A stretch of 38,208 nt of DNA from Phycisphaerae bacterium (GCA_029260055.1 JAJDDX010000003.1:1-38208), one strand, 5' to 3'. Positions 18,115-27,092 are shown, numbered from the stretch's first letter. Notes: generated by a model not told the origin, from the letters alone. Made by a program: numbers and translations.

Positions 18115-18923
18115 GAAGGTGCTCCCTCCGATCCTTCGTTGCGATTGGCTCTAAAGCCGATGCCGATGAGGCTCATCCCCATCAGGCGATCAACGCACGA
18201 GGTTCGCTCGACCCAATCCGGCTTTCGGCCTAGTAGCCGCTTACCCCAGTGGTCGCCCACCGATTGCCAGAACCCCATCGCGCGCATTTCGGGCCGGCTG
18301 AACCCAGCCTGTGTCATGCGTCGGGATAGCTCGCGCGCCGAATACGGTAGCTCCATACCGTAGGGCCACCAGCCGCGAAGCTCGAGGTACGCCTTCCAAA
18401 TGCGATAGGGAACGCACCGCGCATGAGGCACGCTGATTACCGACATGCCACCCGGACGGAGCACGTCGAAGTGGGCACCGATGACGTCGGTTCGCTCATC
18501 GTGTTTGAAATGCTCGATCACGCCGGACGATAGCGACAGATCGAATCGCCCCGTCACGGGTTCGAGCCCGGTAAGGAAGTCGCCTTCTTCAAAGCGTGCG
18601 GAGAGGCCAAGGCGATCGAACCGGCTCCTCGCCTGTTCGAGTGCTTTCGCGCTCGCGTCGAATAAGGTGACGTCCGCCCCACGTTGCGCGAGGAGGACGG
18701 ACAGGTCGCCGCGGCCGCTGCCCAGCTCGATCGTGCGAAGCCCTTCGAGTTTGCCGAATGCCTCCTCCAGACGCGCGACGATCATCGCCCACCGCGGGTT
18801 TCGGCGCTCGCGGTCTATAAGCGAGTCGTCCTTGGCCTCCGACGGCTGGTTGTCCCAGACGCGATCCCAGACCATGGGCCCGGTCGCCGAGGTCGACGGC
18901 GGTACTGATTCGACAATGGGCAC
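18111..18923 (-). CDS. Class I SAM-dependent methyltransferase
   Basis: The SAM-binding signature is TIELGSGRGDLSVLLAQ, followed by the acidic strand end VTLFDAS and the post-motif stretch RFDLSLSSGVIEHF and LRPGGMSVISVPH. This is the Methyltransf_11/25-like fold. I chose the GTG at 18923 because GGAG lies six bases upstream; a longer frame from GTG at 18977 is open, but there GGAG sits only one base from the start. With 18923 the protein has 270 residues. It follows the GT2 gene on the same strand and overlaps the next GT4 gene by GTGA. In this setting it probably O-methylates a sugar of the exported glycan; methylation of another cell-surface group is possible. Confidence 0.87.
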   Translation of the reverse strand: MPIVESVPPSTSATGPMVWDRVWDNQPSEAKDDSLIDRERRNPRWAMIVARLEEAFGKLEGLRTIELGSGRGDLSVLLAQRGADVTLFDASAKALEQARSRFDRLGLSARFEEGDFLTGLEPVTGRFDLSLSSGVIEHFKHDERTDVIGAHFDVLRPGGMSVISVPHARCVPYRIWKAYLELRGWWPYGMELPYSARELSRRMTQAGFSRPEMRAMGFWQSVGDHWGKRLLGRKPDWVERTSCVDRLMGMSLIGIGFRANRNEGSEGAPS

Positions 18924-18989
18924 AATAGGCTCCGGCACTGCGTGTCCAGGTACGGCCCGCGTGCGCAGCGGCTGCACGCTCCAGTTGGC

Positions 18990-20009
18990 TTATCGGACGG
19001 GCTCGGACGCGTCTTGAGCGGCGCCGGGCTTCGTCCCGGCGAGCCTCGTGAGCCCGCCGGCCATGAGCCATCCTTCGGAAGCGCGCGCCAGTTCCCGGAT
19101 TCCGCGGAGATCACGGGCGTGAGCGAGCGAATGCCAGAACTGGCGTACCGCGTCACCGTGCCGACCTTCGTGACGTGCGTCGAAGCCTAGCTGCCGATGG
19201 GACTGAATCAGGTGCCCGCGGAGGATGCCGCGTTGCTCCGGAGAAAGGTCCTCGAACGTGACCTCGATCGCCTGGAGGAGCCGAGAATATCGCTCGACGT
19301 TGCGTCGTTTGTCGGTGCGGGCCAGGCTTCCTTGCACATGGTGATGAACACTGAGCGGCTCGTCCACGAACCCCGCCCTGCATCGCTTCGCCACGTGCAA
19401 GTAGAAAAGCCATTCCTCGGCGTACGCCTGGTCGACGGCAAAGCGTATCGAATCGCCGAGCACTTCTCGCCGTACCATTCCGACGATGGTCGGGATGAAA
19501 TACTCGCGCAGCAGTGTCGTGAACAGATCGCCGGTGCACACAAAGAGTCCGTCGGCGATCGGCCGGCAAGCCATCGACCGCGCCATGGGGCAATTCCTGT
19601 CGAAGGTCGACGGCGTGACCAGGCCCTCGGTATCGACTTGCGAAAGATCGCTGTAGACGAGACCCAATTCAGGCCGAGCCTCGAACAGGGCCAGCTGGCG
19701 CTGAAGCTTCGTCGGCATAAACTCGTCATCTGAATCCAGAAACGCGACGAAACGACCGCGTGCGGCTTCGATTCCCCGATTCCTGGCGTCGCTGCTGCCA
19801 CCGTTTTGCTGGCGCAGGTAGACGAACCGCGGCCCGATCTTCGCGCGGAGGCATCGGGCCATGGTCGGCGTATCGTCAGTCGAGCCGTCGTCCACGACGA
19901 CGATCTCCCAATCCTCGAATGTCTGAGCGACAACGGAGTGAACGGCGCGAGGAAGTAGCGAAACTCGGTTGTACGTGGGTATGACGATGGATGCCGTGGG
20001 ATCAGTCAT
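18990..20009 (-). CDS. GT2-family glycosyltransferase
   Basis: The frame is open to 20252, but the ATG at 20009 is the natural start. It overlaps the upstream stop as ATGA (20006-20009), and the protein then begins MTDPTASIVIPTYNRVSLLP. This gives 339 residues. The GT-A nucleotide-binding half is clear: VIPTYNR, VVVDDGSTDDTP, GGSSDARNRGIEAARG and the metal-binding DSDDE. The C-terminal 130 residues are helical and lack membrane segments. GT2 enzymes are inverting and use nucleotide-sugar donors. It would work on the cytoplasmic, lipid-linked glycan before export. The donor is unknown. Confidence 0.92.
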   Translation of the reverse strand: MTDPTASIVIPTYNRVSLLPRAVHSVVAQTFEDWEIVVVDDGSTDDTPTMARCLRAKIGPRFVYLRQQNGGSSDARNRGIEAARGRFVAFLDSDDEFMPTKLQRQLALFEARPELGLVYSDLSQVDTEGLVTPSTFDRNCPMARSMACRPIADGLFVCTGDLFTTLLREYFIPTIVGMVRREVLGDSIRFAVDQAYAEEWLFYLHVAKRCRAGFVDEPLSVHHHVQGSLARTDKRRNVERYSRLLQAIEVTFEDLSPEQRGILRGHLIQSHRQLGFDARHEGRHGDAVRQFWHSLAHARDLRGIRELARASEGWLMAGGLTRLAGTKPGAAQDASEPVR

Positions 20010-21457
20010 GCCAATGCGGGCTCGGGGCGCATCGCCGTCCACGGAGCGACCGGCTCGGTCGATGCCCTCTTCGTCACTAGCTGGTTCATGACGGCGCTGA
20101 ACTTGCGCGCCAGGACGATGCGGCTGTATGGCGTCAGACGCTCCGGTGCGCAACCCGCCCGTGGTTCGCCTCTCGACCAGGGCTCGTAAAGGCGGTTCAG
20201 CCCGTCGGCGATCTCGTCCGCCTCGTGGCCGACCACCTCTCCGGCACTGCATGCGTCGATCAGGCCGGCTGATTCTCCTTTCACCGGCCCGACGTGAAGA
20301 ATCGGTCGCCCCGCCGCGAGATACTCGAACGGTTTCGCCGGAATCGTCGTCTCGGCGGATGCCACGCTCGGCACCGAGACGAGCAGCGCGTCGGCCTGCC
20401 TCATCTCGGCGACTGCGTCCGCATGGTCGAGGTAACCGGTGAACTCACACGCAGCGCCCGTCGCCTCGAGACGACGCCGCGTCTTGTCGCTGACGTGCCC
20501 CACGAACCGGAGCACAAACGACGCGTGGCGTGGTCCGAGTCGATCCACGAAACGAGCCAGCCCGTCGATCAAGGGATCGGATGCCCGGCGGCTGTCGAAT
20601 CGCCCCACGTAGGCCAGAACGAATCGATCTCGTGCGCCCGACGGCTCGGGACTTGCGGCCCGAAAATCCGCCGGGTCGAAGCCGTTGGTGATTGTATGGA
20701 CTTTGCCGAGCGAATTCGGCATACGTACAGCCAGTGCCGCGGTCTGCGTCGTGGTCACGCCGATCACTGCGTCAGCGGCCTCGAGCATCCGCTTCTCCAA
20801 CGCCCGATCGGCCCGGCGCCGAGCCTCCGAGACCGGCTCGTACCTGTAATCGTCCGTCCATAGATCACGAAAATCAGCGACCCACGGCAGTCCGGTCCGA
20901 CGTTTCAGCGTCAGACCCAGCAGGTGGTTGGAGGCCGGACTGAAGGTCGACCATATGAGTTCGATGCGCTCGCGCTCGATCAACCTCAGCAAGGGTCGCA
21001 CACTCGCCCGCGCCCACGCGGCGTAGCCGTCGGGAAACGCCCGACGACGCAGCCATCGGTCGAGGCGCCAGCCGAGCGCCGTGGCGATTCGCCCCGGAGC
21101 ACCACCGCCGTCCTTCGTCTCGAGTGAGCGTCGCAAACCGTGCGCAAGACCACCGCAGCCGAACCGATGCACCGCGACCTCGCGCGGCAGTTCATCGGCA
21201 AGACTCCTGTCTTGCGGAAAGTCGTCCATCCGATCAACGCACCAGACGATCGGCCGCCACCCCATGCGCGGCAGGTACTTCGCGAACTTGGCAGCGCGCT
21301 GTACGCCGGGGCCGCCGGTCGGCGGAAACGCACAGGCGATCATCAAGACGCGCCGCGCGGTGTCGCGTGAATTCGATTCTGACGATTCTAAGGGCAAGTC
21401 CGAGACTCCGAGACCCGAGCCGGCCATGCGCGCGCACGCCCTGCCAGGGCCTACCAT
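20006..21457 (-). CDS. GT4-family glycosyltransferase (FPPTGGPGVQR type)
   Basis: The 483-residue GT-B protein has an N-terminal motif, ACAFPPTGGPGVQRAAKFAKYL, typical of GT4 enzymes in exopolysaccharide and O-antigen clusters. An acceptor-domain stretch WSTFSPASNHLLGL, the hinge TITNGFDPADF, FVLAYVGRFDSRR, and the donor motif AETTIPAKPFEYLAAGRPILHV follow. About 35 poorly conserved residues precede the first strand, so translation may start at the ATG at 21427 or later. The stop overlaps the GT2 start (ATGA). The 132-base gap to the upstream methyltransferase is the largest within the cluster and holds nothing I recognise. Confidence 0.91.
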   Translation of the reverse strand: MVGPGRACARMAGSGLGVSDLPLESSESNSRDTARRVLMIACAFPPTGGPGVQRAAKFAKYLPRMGWRPIVWCVDRMDDFPQDRSLADELPREVAVHRFGCGGLAHGLRRSLETKDGGGAPGRIATALGWRLDRWLRRRAFPDGYAAWARASVRPLLRLIERERIELIWSTFSPASNHLLGLTLKRRTGLPWVADFRDLWTDDYRYEPVSEARRRADRALEKRMLEAADAVIGVTTTQTAALAVRMPNSLGKVHTITNGFDPADFRAASPEPSGARDRFVLAYVGRFDSRRASDPLIDGLARFVDRLGPRHASFVLRFVGHVSDKTRRRLEATGAACEFTGYLDHADAVAEMRQADALLVSVPSVASAETTIPAKPFEYLAAGRPILHVGPVKGESAGLIDACSAGEVVGHEADEIADGLNRLYEPWSRGEPRAGCAPERLTPYSRIVLARKFSAVMNQLVTKRASTEPVAPWTAMRPEPALA

Positions 21458-21589
21458 GAGGAGTTATCGGCACTTGAATCGCGCGGCTTGCGATCAGTAC
21501 TGCGCTGAAACATGCGGTTCAGACGGGTTCATCCGCCACCGAACGAGCTTGCCGATCGAGCCTTGCGTCAGAGGCGTGTCAGCGTTCGT

Positions 21590-22339
21590 TCAGCACGATC
21601 CCACGGCGTGCTCGGGCGTCGCGGCCCTGGATGCTTGCGCAGCTGCGACCTCCGTCCGTGAGCGCGTGGCCTCACTGAGGACGCGCGTGACCGGTTCGTT
21701 GTGCAGACCGCAGATCACCATGCCCTTGTGCCAGTCTACGGAGTAACGCAGGCCAAACGAGCGGAAGTGTTCGTCGTAGTCGCTGAGCTTGTTGTGCCAG
21801 ACTTGGTCGGGCGGTCGCCGGCCGGACAGGTCGGTCAGGATGGTCATCACGAAGACGCCGCCGGGTCGAAGGTAGCGCATCAGGTGATGCGTCGTCGCGT
21901 GCGCCTGTTCGCCGTGCATGTCGTAATGGTAGTTGCTGCAGCCGCGTGCCAGCACGACATCGAACGTACCGGGCTCAACCGGCATGTCGCCCATGATGTC
22001 GGCGCAGTGATATGTCGATTTCGGGAAGTGGCTCTTAGCCCACTCGATGCCGTTGGTGGAGCGATCGACGCCAGTGCAGGCGAAGCCCATCCGGCGGAAG
22101 AGATTCGTGTGGAAGCCGTTGCCGCAGGCCACTTCCAGCACGCGCATGCCACGGCGGAGGCCGAAGCGCTTGACCACGTGTCGACGGTGCCAGAGGTACT
22201 CGCGCCAGAACTTGTACTGCCACCCCCCGTTTCGGTAGAAGTCGTTGTAGAAGGCGTCACCACGCTGAAGGTTGGTTTGGCGCTCCACGCGTGTCTCTCC
22301 TGTGGCGTCGTGCTGCGCGGACTGTTCCTGCTTTCCCAT
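21590..22339 (-). CDS. Class I SAM-dependent methyltransferase
   Basis: The 249-residue protein has SAM-binding motif I VLEVACGNGFHTNLFRRMG, followed by CTGVDRSTNGIEWAK, motif II/III region GTFDVVLARGCSNYHYD, and YLRPGGVFVMTIL. It is a Methyltransf_25/11-type enzyme, not closely similar to the other methyltransferase in the cluster. The N-terminal 30 residues are polar and probably disordered. It lies 47 bases after the GT4 gene. A glycan methyltransferase is the best contextual guess. Because the adjacent Wzt-type ATPase has a C-terminal extension of the sort that can recognise a modified chain end, chain-capping methylation is one possibility. Confidence 0.88.
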   Translation of the reverse strand: MGKQEQSAQHDATGETRVERQTNLQRGDAFYNDFYRNGGWQYKFWREYLWHRRHVVKRFGLRRGMRVLEVACGNGFHTNLFRRMGFACTGVDRSTNGIEWAKSHFPKSTYHCADIMGDMPVEPGTFDVVLARGCSNYHYDMHGEQAHATTHHLMRYLRPGGVFVMTILTDLSGRRPPDQVWHNKLSDYDEHFRSFGLRYSVDWHKGMVICGLHNEPVTRVLSEATRSRTEVAAAQASRAATPEHAVGSC

Positions 22340-22386
22340 GCCCGTCCATCGTCAGGTTATGGGTCCTACTTGAGCGGGCCCGAGCG

Positions 22387-23499
22387 TCAACGCGCACCGA
22401 CCATGCGACCGCTGGAGGCTGTTTCGATCGCGAAGTCGTAGAGTTCCACCCATTCGCGCGCCACGGCGTCCAACCGGAAGCGGTGCTCCACGAACGCGCG
22501 GCCGGCCAGAGCCATGCGGCACCGTAGAGCGTCATCCGAGAGTAGACTGATGATCCCGTCCGCGAGAGCTTGCGGATCGCTCGGGGGCACCAGCACACCG
22601 GTCTTGCCGTCGACGACCGTGTCAACGAGCCCACCGACGTTCGACGCGACCACCGGCACACCCATAGCCGACGATTCAAGTGCCGCGACGCCGAATGCCT
22701 CCGCGACGGACGGGATCACGGTGAGGTCCCACCCGGCCAGTAGTTCGGCAATCCCCGCGCTGGGCTGCCGAGGTATCCATGTAAGGAACGACCTCACACC
22801 CAACGCAGATGCCAGCGATTGGCACGCTTCCCGTTGATCGCCATCTCCGACCAAGTCCAAATGCGTGTTCGGCAATGACTCCAGGACGATGGGGACCGCT
22901 CGCATCAGTGTTTCCGGTCCGTAGACCGGCCGGAAGCCCTTGAAGAAACCGACGCGGTGTGTCCCCTGTGTTCGGCGCTCGCTCCGCTCCGGCGGACGGA
23001 ATCGCTCGGTGTCCACCCCGAAGGGCACGACGCTTACACGATCCGCGTCGAGTCCGGCGAAGTCCGCCACCATCCGCGCGAACGTCGGACCGCATGTCGT
23101 CACTGCTGACGCACGCCGCAGCATCGCCAGCCTGGCCTCGACCAGTTCGGCAGACGGCGGAAGCTCGCCGGGCGGCTGCACGATGTCCGATCCCCACGCA
23201 GTCGCCACAACGCAGCCTTCGTCGATCAACTCGGGCGTGAAGCCCCAATCGTGAAGGAAGTGGACGTTGACGACATCGAAGGAGCGCAGCAGACCGCGCA
23301 GATAATGCGCGCGACGCGACGACCACCTTCTCGGATTGGTCAAACTTGCCGGCGGAATCTCGTATTTCTCGACCGTCGCACCGACCAAATCGACCGGGTG
23401 GTGCGTGACGACGTGCGGTGTGAGTCCCTCGCCGGCGAGCCCCGCGCAGAGGTGCCGGATGTGCGGCGAACGCGCGTCACCTACGATGCAGACCTTCAC
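22387..23499 (-). CDS. GT4-family glycosyltransferase
   Basis: I take the GTG at 23499 as the start. It overlaps the ATPase stop as GTGA (23496-23499), and the protein then begins MKVCIVGDARSPHIRHL, at the first beta strand. An ATG at 23514 would add five residues. The 370-residue GT-B protein has VVNVHFLHDWG, the hinge SVVPFGVDTERF, THRVGFFKGFRPVYGPETL, LVGDGDQRE, and the GT4 motif PSVAEAFGVAALESSAMGVPVVAS. It should be a retaining glycosyltransferase acting on the cytoplasmic side. Its direct coupling to the exporter ATPase gene fits a core role in the cluster. Confidence 0.92.
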   Translation of the reverse strand: MKVCIVGDARSPHIRHLCAGLAGEGLTPHVVTHHPVDLVGATVEKYEIPPASLTNPRRWSSRRAHYLRGLLRSFDVVNVHFLHDWGFTPELIDEGCVVATAWGSDIVQPPGELPPSAELVEARLAMLRRASAVTTCGPTFARMVADFAGLDADRVSVVPFGVDTERFRPPERSERRTQGTHRVGFFKGFRPVYGPETLMRAVPIVLESLPNTHLDLVGDGDQREACQSLASALGVRSFLTWIPRQPSAGIAELLAGWDLTVIPSVAEAFGVAALESSAMGVPVVASNVGGLVDTVVDGKTGVLVPPSDPQALADGIISLLSDDALRCRMALAGRAFVEHRFRLDAVAREWVELYDFAIETASSGRMVGAR

Positions 23500-24797
23500 G
23501 TTCCGCTCCCACATTGTGCCGGGGCCGCTTCGATCGGGGCGGGCTCGGCAGGTGTATCGACGACCTGAGACGCCGCCGCCCCGTCATAGGACCAGGCATG
23601 GTCGAGCGATAGTGCTCCCGTCGCCCTGCCCTCGTCATCAATCACGGTCGGGTACTTGAACGGCGTCTCGATAACCGTGTCTCCGCTGACGCCGTCCCAC
23701 ATGCGCACGTTCCAGAAGTAGCGCCCCGAAGCCAAGGGCATGGCCGGCAACACTAGCGTCACCGTGTTGACACCCTCCCGTGTGTCGAAGAAGACGTTGT
23801 CTCGCCCGGAGTTGATACTGATGAGGTTCTCGCTGGCGGACGCACGCAGGTTGAGCTCAACCGTGAGCTTCTCGATCGGTCGAACCAACTTGAAGCGCAC
23901 TTCGGCCCGCACTTCGTCGCGTGGGCGAAGCCAAACCGTCTCTTTGCCCGCCCTATCGAGTATGCGCACGCCGAGGACCTCACCGGCACCGTCGTGCTGA
24001 GCGTCACCGCCGGCAAGGTCGGCCGGCCGTGCGGTGTACGCATGCGTCATCGCGGTCATATAGTGACTGACGGCCTCGCGAGCCGGACCGTCGAACGCCG
24101 TCCGCCCTTCTTCCAGCACGATCGCACGATCACAGATGGACTGCATTTGTTCGAGGTTGTGTGTGACGAAGATGAGGGTCGTGCCGTCGCGAACGAGTTG
24201 CCTCATGCGTTCCTCGCACCGGAGGCGGAACACCGCGTCTCCGACCGACAGCACTTCGTCCACGAGCAGAATGTCCGGATCGACGTGTGCCGCAATGCTG
24301 AAGCCGAGGCGGGCGTACATGCCGGAGCTGTAGCGCTTCACCGGCGTATCGAGGAAACGCTCGAGCCCGGCGAATTCCACGATCGAATCGAGCTTCGTAC
24401 GAATCTCCGCCCGCGTCATGCCGAGAATTGCGCCGTTCAGAAAGATGTTCTCGCGCCCCGTCAGGTCGGCGTGAAAGCCGGCGCCGACCTCGATCAAGGC
24501 GGCCAATCGCCCACTTGCCCTGACTTCGCCGCGTTCGGCGCGCAGAATCCCGGCGAGAAGCTTGAGCGCGGTGCTCTTGCCGGCGCCGTTGGGTCCGATG
24601 ATGCCCGTCGCTCCGCCGCGCGGCACCTCGAAAGAGACGTCACGCAGCGCCCAGAACGTCGAGTCGGGTGACTGACGCGGCGCGGCGCCCGTCACACGAC
24701 GAAAGGCATACGCAGCCAGGTCGACGAGCGAGTCGTGCGTTTCACCGAGGCGAAACCGCTTGGACACATGATCGAAACATAGTGCGGCCTCGCTCAT
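23496..24797 (-). CDS. wzt: Polysaccharide ABC exporter ATPase with C-terminal domain (Wzt-type)
   Basis: The 433-residue protein has an ATPase domain (1-250) with Walker A GIIGPNGAGKST (65-76), signature RYSSGMYARLGF, Walker B DILLVDEVLSVGD and the H-loop VTHNL (His213). The signature YSSGM and the length of the Q-loop region (LIEVGAGFHADLTGRENI) are specific to the KpsT/Wzt/TagH branch. Residues about 260-433 are a beta-rich C-terminal domain (RAEVRFKLVRPIEKLTVELNL ... YFWNVRMWDGVSGDTVIETPF), the Wzt_C type. In the E. coli O9a system such a domain binds the capped non-reducing end of the glycan. The start abuts the permease stop (TGA then ATG, no gap). Confidence 0.93.
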   Translation of the reverse strand: MSEAALCFDHVSKRFRLGETHDSLVDLAAYAFRRVTGAAPRQSPDSTFWALRDVSFEVPRGGATGIIGPNGAGKSTALKLLAGILRAERGEVRASGRLAALIEVGAGFHADLTGRENIFLNGAILGMTRAEIRTKLDSIVEFAGLERFLDTPVKRYSSGMYARLGFSIAAHVDPDILLVDEVLSVGDAVFRLRCEERMRQLVRDGTTLIFVTHNLEQMQSICDRAIVLEEGRTAFDGPAREAVSHYMTAMTHAYTARPADLAGGDAQHDGAGEVLGVRILDRAGKETVWLRPRDEVRAEVRFKLVRPIEKLTVELNLRASASENLISINSGRDNVFFDTREGVNTVTLVLPAMPLASGRYFWNVRMWDGVSGDTVIETPFKYPTVIDDEGRATGALSLDHAWSYDGAAASQVVDTPAEPAPIEAAPAQCGSGT

Positions 24798-25628
24798 TCA
24801 GATGCACTCCGCAAAACGGTGCGACGCCTTCCGGAAACAGAACCAGCCGCCGATCAGGGAGACAACCGCCACCGCCGTCGCATAGAGAAACCCGCCCGCC
24901 TCCGGGAGCGTGCCTTCGAGTATGCACGTACGGTACGCACTGATGATCGGCACGAGCGGGTTGAAACCGATGATGGTCGCCAGCGCTGAGCCGTCGCGCG
25001 GCACCGGGACCACGACGGCTGAGACGAACATCCACAACTGTATCGCCACGCTGAAGACCTGACGTACGTCGCGATAGAACAGGTTCGCCATCGCGAGCAT
25101 CATTCCGAGGCCGACCGTCAGCGTGATCTGAACCACAAGCACGACCGGAAGAAACAGCAGAGTCGCCGACAGATTGGCAGACCACTGCCCTGCCGAATGG
25201 AAGTAGACCATCAGCCCGCCGAGCACCGTCATCGCGACGCAGAAGTCGACGAATGCGCTCCCCACACACGAAAGCGGGAACACCTCGCGAGGGAAGTAGA
25301 CTTTGGTCACGAGGTTGCGGTTGCTGACGAGCGAGTTCACGCAGCCGTTCAGGCTCGCGGCAAAGAAGGTCCACGGCACGAGGCCGCAGTAGGCGTAGAG
25401 CGCGTAGGGCATGTTCACCTTCAGCGCGCCGACACCGTCGATCGCTCGTGTGAATACGAACGTGAACACGAGCATCAGCGAAAGCGGCAGCAACACCGCC
25501 CACGAGATCCCGAGCAACGATTGCTTGTACCGCACGCGGATGTTTCGCCACGTGAGGCTGAAGAGCAACTCGCGATAGCGCAGAAGCTCCAGCGGAATGT
25601 TAGCGGTCGTAGCTGCGCGCACGGACAT
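24798..25628 (-). CDS. wzm: Polysaccharide ABC exporter permease (Wzm-type)
   Basis: The 276-residue ABC-2 permease has about six hydrophobic helices. The family region RELLFSLTWRNIRVRYKQSLLG precedes the first membrane segment, and the last loop shows YRDVRQVFSVAIQLWMF and the FNPLVPIISAYRTCILEGTLP stretch typical of O-antigen, teichoic-acid and capsule exporters. It forms the channel with the ATPase encoded next. It is the first gene of the glycan cluster; GGGAGAAG stands directly before the ATG. The 191 bases upstream hold the operon control region and the palindrome at 25726-25740, but no promoter I can defend. Confidence 0.92.
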   Translation of the reverse strand: MSVRAATTANIPLELLRYRELLFSLTWRNIRVRYKQSLLGISWAVLLPLSLMLVFTFVFTRAIDGVGALKVNMPYALYAYCGLVPWTFFAASLNGCVNSLVSNRNLVTKVYFPREVFPLSCVGSAFVDFCVAMTVLGGLMVYFHSAGQWSANLSATLLFLPVVLVVQITLTVGLGMMLAMANLFYRDVRQVFSVAIQLWMFVSAVVVPVPRDGSALATIIGFNPLVPIISAYRTCILEGTLPEAGGFLYATAVAVVSLIGGWFCFRKASHRFAECI

Positions 25629-25725
25629 CTTCTCCCAACGACGGTCACTCTGGTCCTTCGCTGGTTTTATCGGTCGCTGGGAGGGCGGCCTTTGTTACCG
25701 GGCACGGCATGAGGCCGGGGCGGGG

Positions 25726-25740
25726 CTTGGGATTCCCAAG
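25726..25740. other. Perfect palindrome in the gpsA/wzm gap
   Basis: CTTGGGA-T-TCCCAAG is a perfect 7-bp inverted repeat around one base. It lies between the gpsA stop and the wzm start, both on the minus strand. It could be an operator for the glycan cluster; no T-run follows, so it is a poor terminator. Confidence 0.3.
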
Positions 25741-25819
25741 TACCGATAATCGCTCTGCTGGGCGGCGGTGAGGAGCGGAAGTGGATCCGGATCGCGGGGT
25801 CCGGTGCGGTACAGACCGC

Positions 25820-26821
25820 CTACTCGCTCTTGAGCGGACGGGTCATGAGCGTTTCGATGGCTTCGGTGGGTGAGCGACCCTCGAACAGTACCTCCGCCAT
25901 CGCCGAGACGATCGGCAGCTCGACTTTGTGCCGCACGGCGAGTTCGAGCACGCTCTTGGTCGTGGGGATGCCCTCGATGACGGATTCCGTCGCCGCGAGC
26001 ACCTGCTCGACCTTCTCCCCGCGGCCGAGCCGTTCGCCGGCTGTCCGGTTTCGGCTCATCTTCGAAATACAGGTCGTACACAAGTCACCGACGCCCGCGA
26101 GTCCACGGAACGTCTCCGGCGAAGCGCCCATTGCCGTGCCCAGACGCGTAATCTCGACGAGCCCTCGTGTGAGCAGCGAGGCCTTTGCGTTGTCACCTCC
26201 GCCGAGGCCGTCGCACAGCCCGGCCGCCAGCGCGATCACGTTCTTCACGGCACCGGCGAGTTCGACTCCGATGAGGTCGTCGCTAGCGTACACGCGGAAG
26301 TACTTCGTACTGATGCCGTGCTGGAGAAGGGTGGCGATCTTGGGATCCTCGGCCGCGACCACGACCGTGGCCGGCTTCTTCGACGCTACTTCCGGAGCGA
26401 TGCTCGGTCCCGAGAGGCACGCCGTCGCCACCTTGCCCAGGCACTCCTTGATGATCTGGGTGGGGAGCAACAGCGTACCGACCTCGATCCCCTTCGCTAC
26501 GCTGACAATCGGGACGGTACGAGGAGCGACAGCCGCAAGCCGCTGCCACACCCCGCGGACGAACTGGCACGGCACGGCTGAGATGACTACGTCGGGCTCT
26601 TGAAAAGCCTCGCCGTCGTCGCTTACGACCTTGATCGAATCGGGGAGCGGGTGTCCGGGGAGGTACCGCCGATTCTCGCGATCGGCCGCCAGCAGCTCGA
26701 TATCCTCGCTACGATGGCCCCAAAGCGTGACCTCGGCTCCGCGCTCGGCGAGCAGCAGCGAGCACAGCGTACCCATGGCGCCGTCGCCGATCACCGTCGC
26801 ACGTTTTATCGGTGATTCCAT
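25820..26821 (-). CDS. gpsA: NAD(P)-dependent glycerol-3-phosphate dehydrogenase
   Basis: The 333-residue enzyme reduces dihydroxyacetone phosphate to sn-glycerol 3-phosphate for phospholipid synthesis in the cytoplasm. The Rossmann motif is GDGAMG (12-17), with Asp where Ala or Ser is usual. Other conserved elements are VVISAVPCQFVR, SVAKGIE (Lys110), CLSGPSIAPEV, GVELAGAVKNVIALAAGLCDGL (catalytic Lys193) and the C-terminal GLAGVGDLCTTCISKMSRNRTAGERL. Length and motif spacing are typical. The gene is upstream of the glycan cluster on the same strand, 191 bases away, and downstream of the lipoprotein gene; no functional link to either is evident. Confidence 0.95.
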   Translation of the reverse strand: MESPIKRATVIGDGAMGTLCSLLLAERGAEVTLWGHRSEDIELLAADRENRRYLPGHPLPDSIKVVSDDGEAFQEPDVVISAVPCQFVRGVWQRLAAVAPRTVPIVSVAKGIEVGTLLLPTQIIKECLGKVATACLSGPSIAPEVASKKPATVVVAAEDPKIATLLQHGISTKYFRVYASDDLIGVELAGAVKNVIALAAGLCDGLGGGDNAKASLLTRGLVEITRLGTAMGASPETFRGLAGVGDLCTTCISKMSRNRTAGERLGRGEKVEQVLAATESVIEGIPTTKSVLELAVRHKVELPIVSAMAEVLFEGRSPTEAIETLMTRPLKSE

Positions 26822-26846
26822 ATGCCGGTCCAGCCACAGACGCGCT

Positions 26847-26869
26847 TGCGCACGCCCTCCGGGTGCGCA
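26847..26869 (-). terminator. Possible terminator hairpin after the small lipoprotein gene
   Basis: A perfect 7-bp stem, TGCGCAC / GTGCGCA, has a nine-base loop and begins six bases after the small lipoprotein stop, before gpsA. No T-run follows, so it may only weaken read-through or be part of an RNA processing site. Confidence 0.25.
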
Positions 26870-26875
26870 CGGCCT

Positions 26876-27067
26876 CTACATTCCGACGCCGAACAGGCCG
26901 GTGACGTAGCTGTTGATGAAGTAGCCTCCGATGGTCGTGAACAATCCGGTGATGGTCTCATTGGCGTCGACAGTGCAGCCGCCGCCTTGGAGCAAAGCGC
27001 CGGCGCTGAAGAGCAATACGATTTGCGCCCGCCACGGCGCGCGTTTGTGCCTATTCATCACGTTCAT
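26876..27067 (-). CDS. Small lipoprotein-like protein (63 residues)
   Basis: From the ATG at 27067 the frame gives 63 residues: a basic start (NRHKRAPWR), a hydrophobic stretch IVLLFSAGALLQ, a GGGC lipobox-like site (Cys31), and a short tail TVDANETITGLFTTIGGYFIN... ending GVGM. A second ATG at 27058 is equally possible. The layout is that of a mini-lipoprotein whose 32-residue tail could be a second amphipathic or membrane-associated helix. I recognise no named family, although planctomycete genomes often carry similar tiny GGC proteins. It lies 25 bases after the SH3-repeat gene and is likely co-transcribed with it. Its function is unknown. Confidence 0.6.
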   Translation of the reverse strand: MNVMNRHKRAPWRAQIVLLFSAGALLQGGGCTVDANETITGLFTTIGGYFINSYVTGLFGVGM

Positions 27068-27092
27068 CCCAAATGTGGATTTCAGGTTTCTT

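Noticed and set aside
20010-20252. N-terminal extension of the GT2 gene
   Set aside because: The extension reads Arg/Gly-rich sequence overlapping the upstream GT4 gene; the ATGA overlap at 20006-20009 and the start of the GT2 fold right after it support the short form.
25629-25819. Possible small gene in the wzm/gpsA gap
   Set aside because: An open minus-strand frame is present but lacks a plausible start codon and ribosome site.
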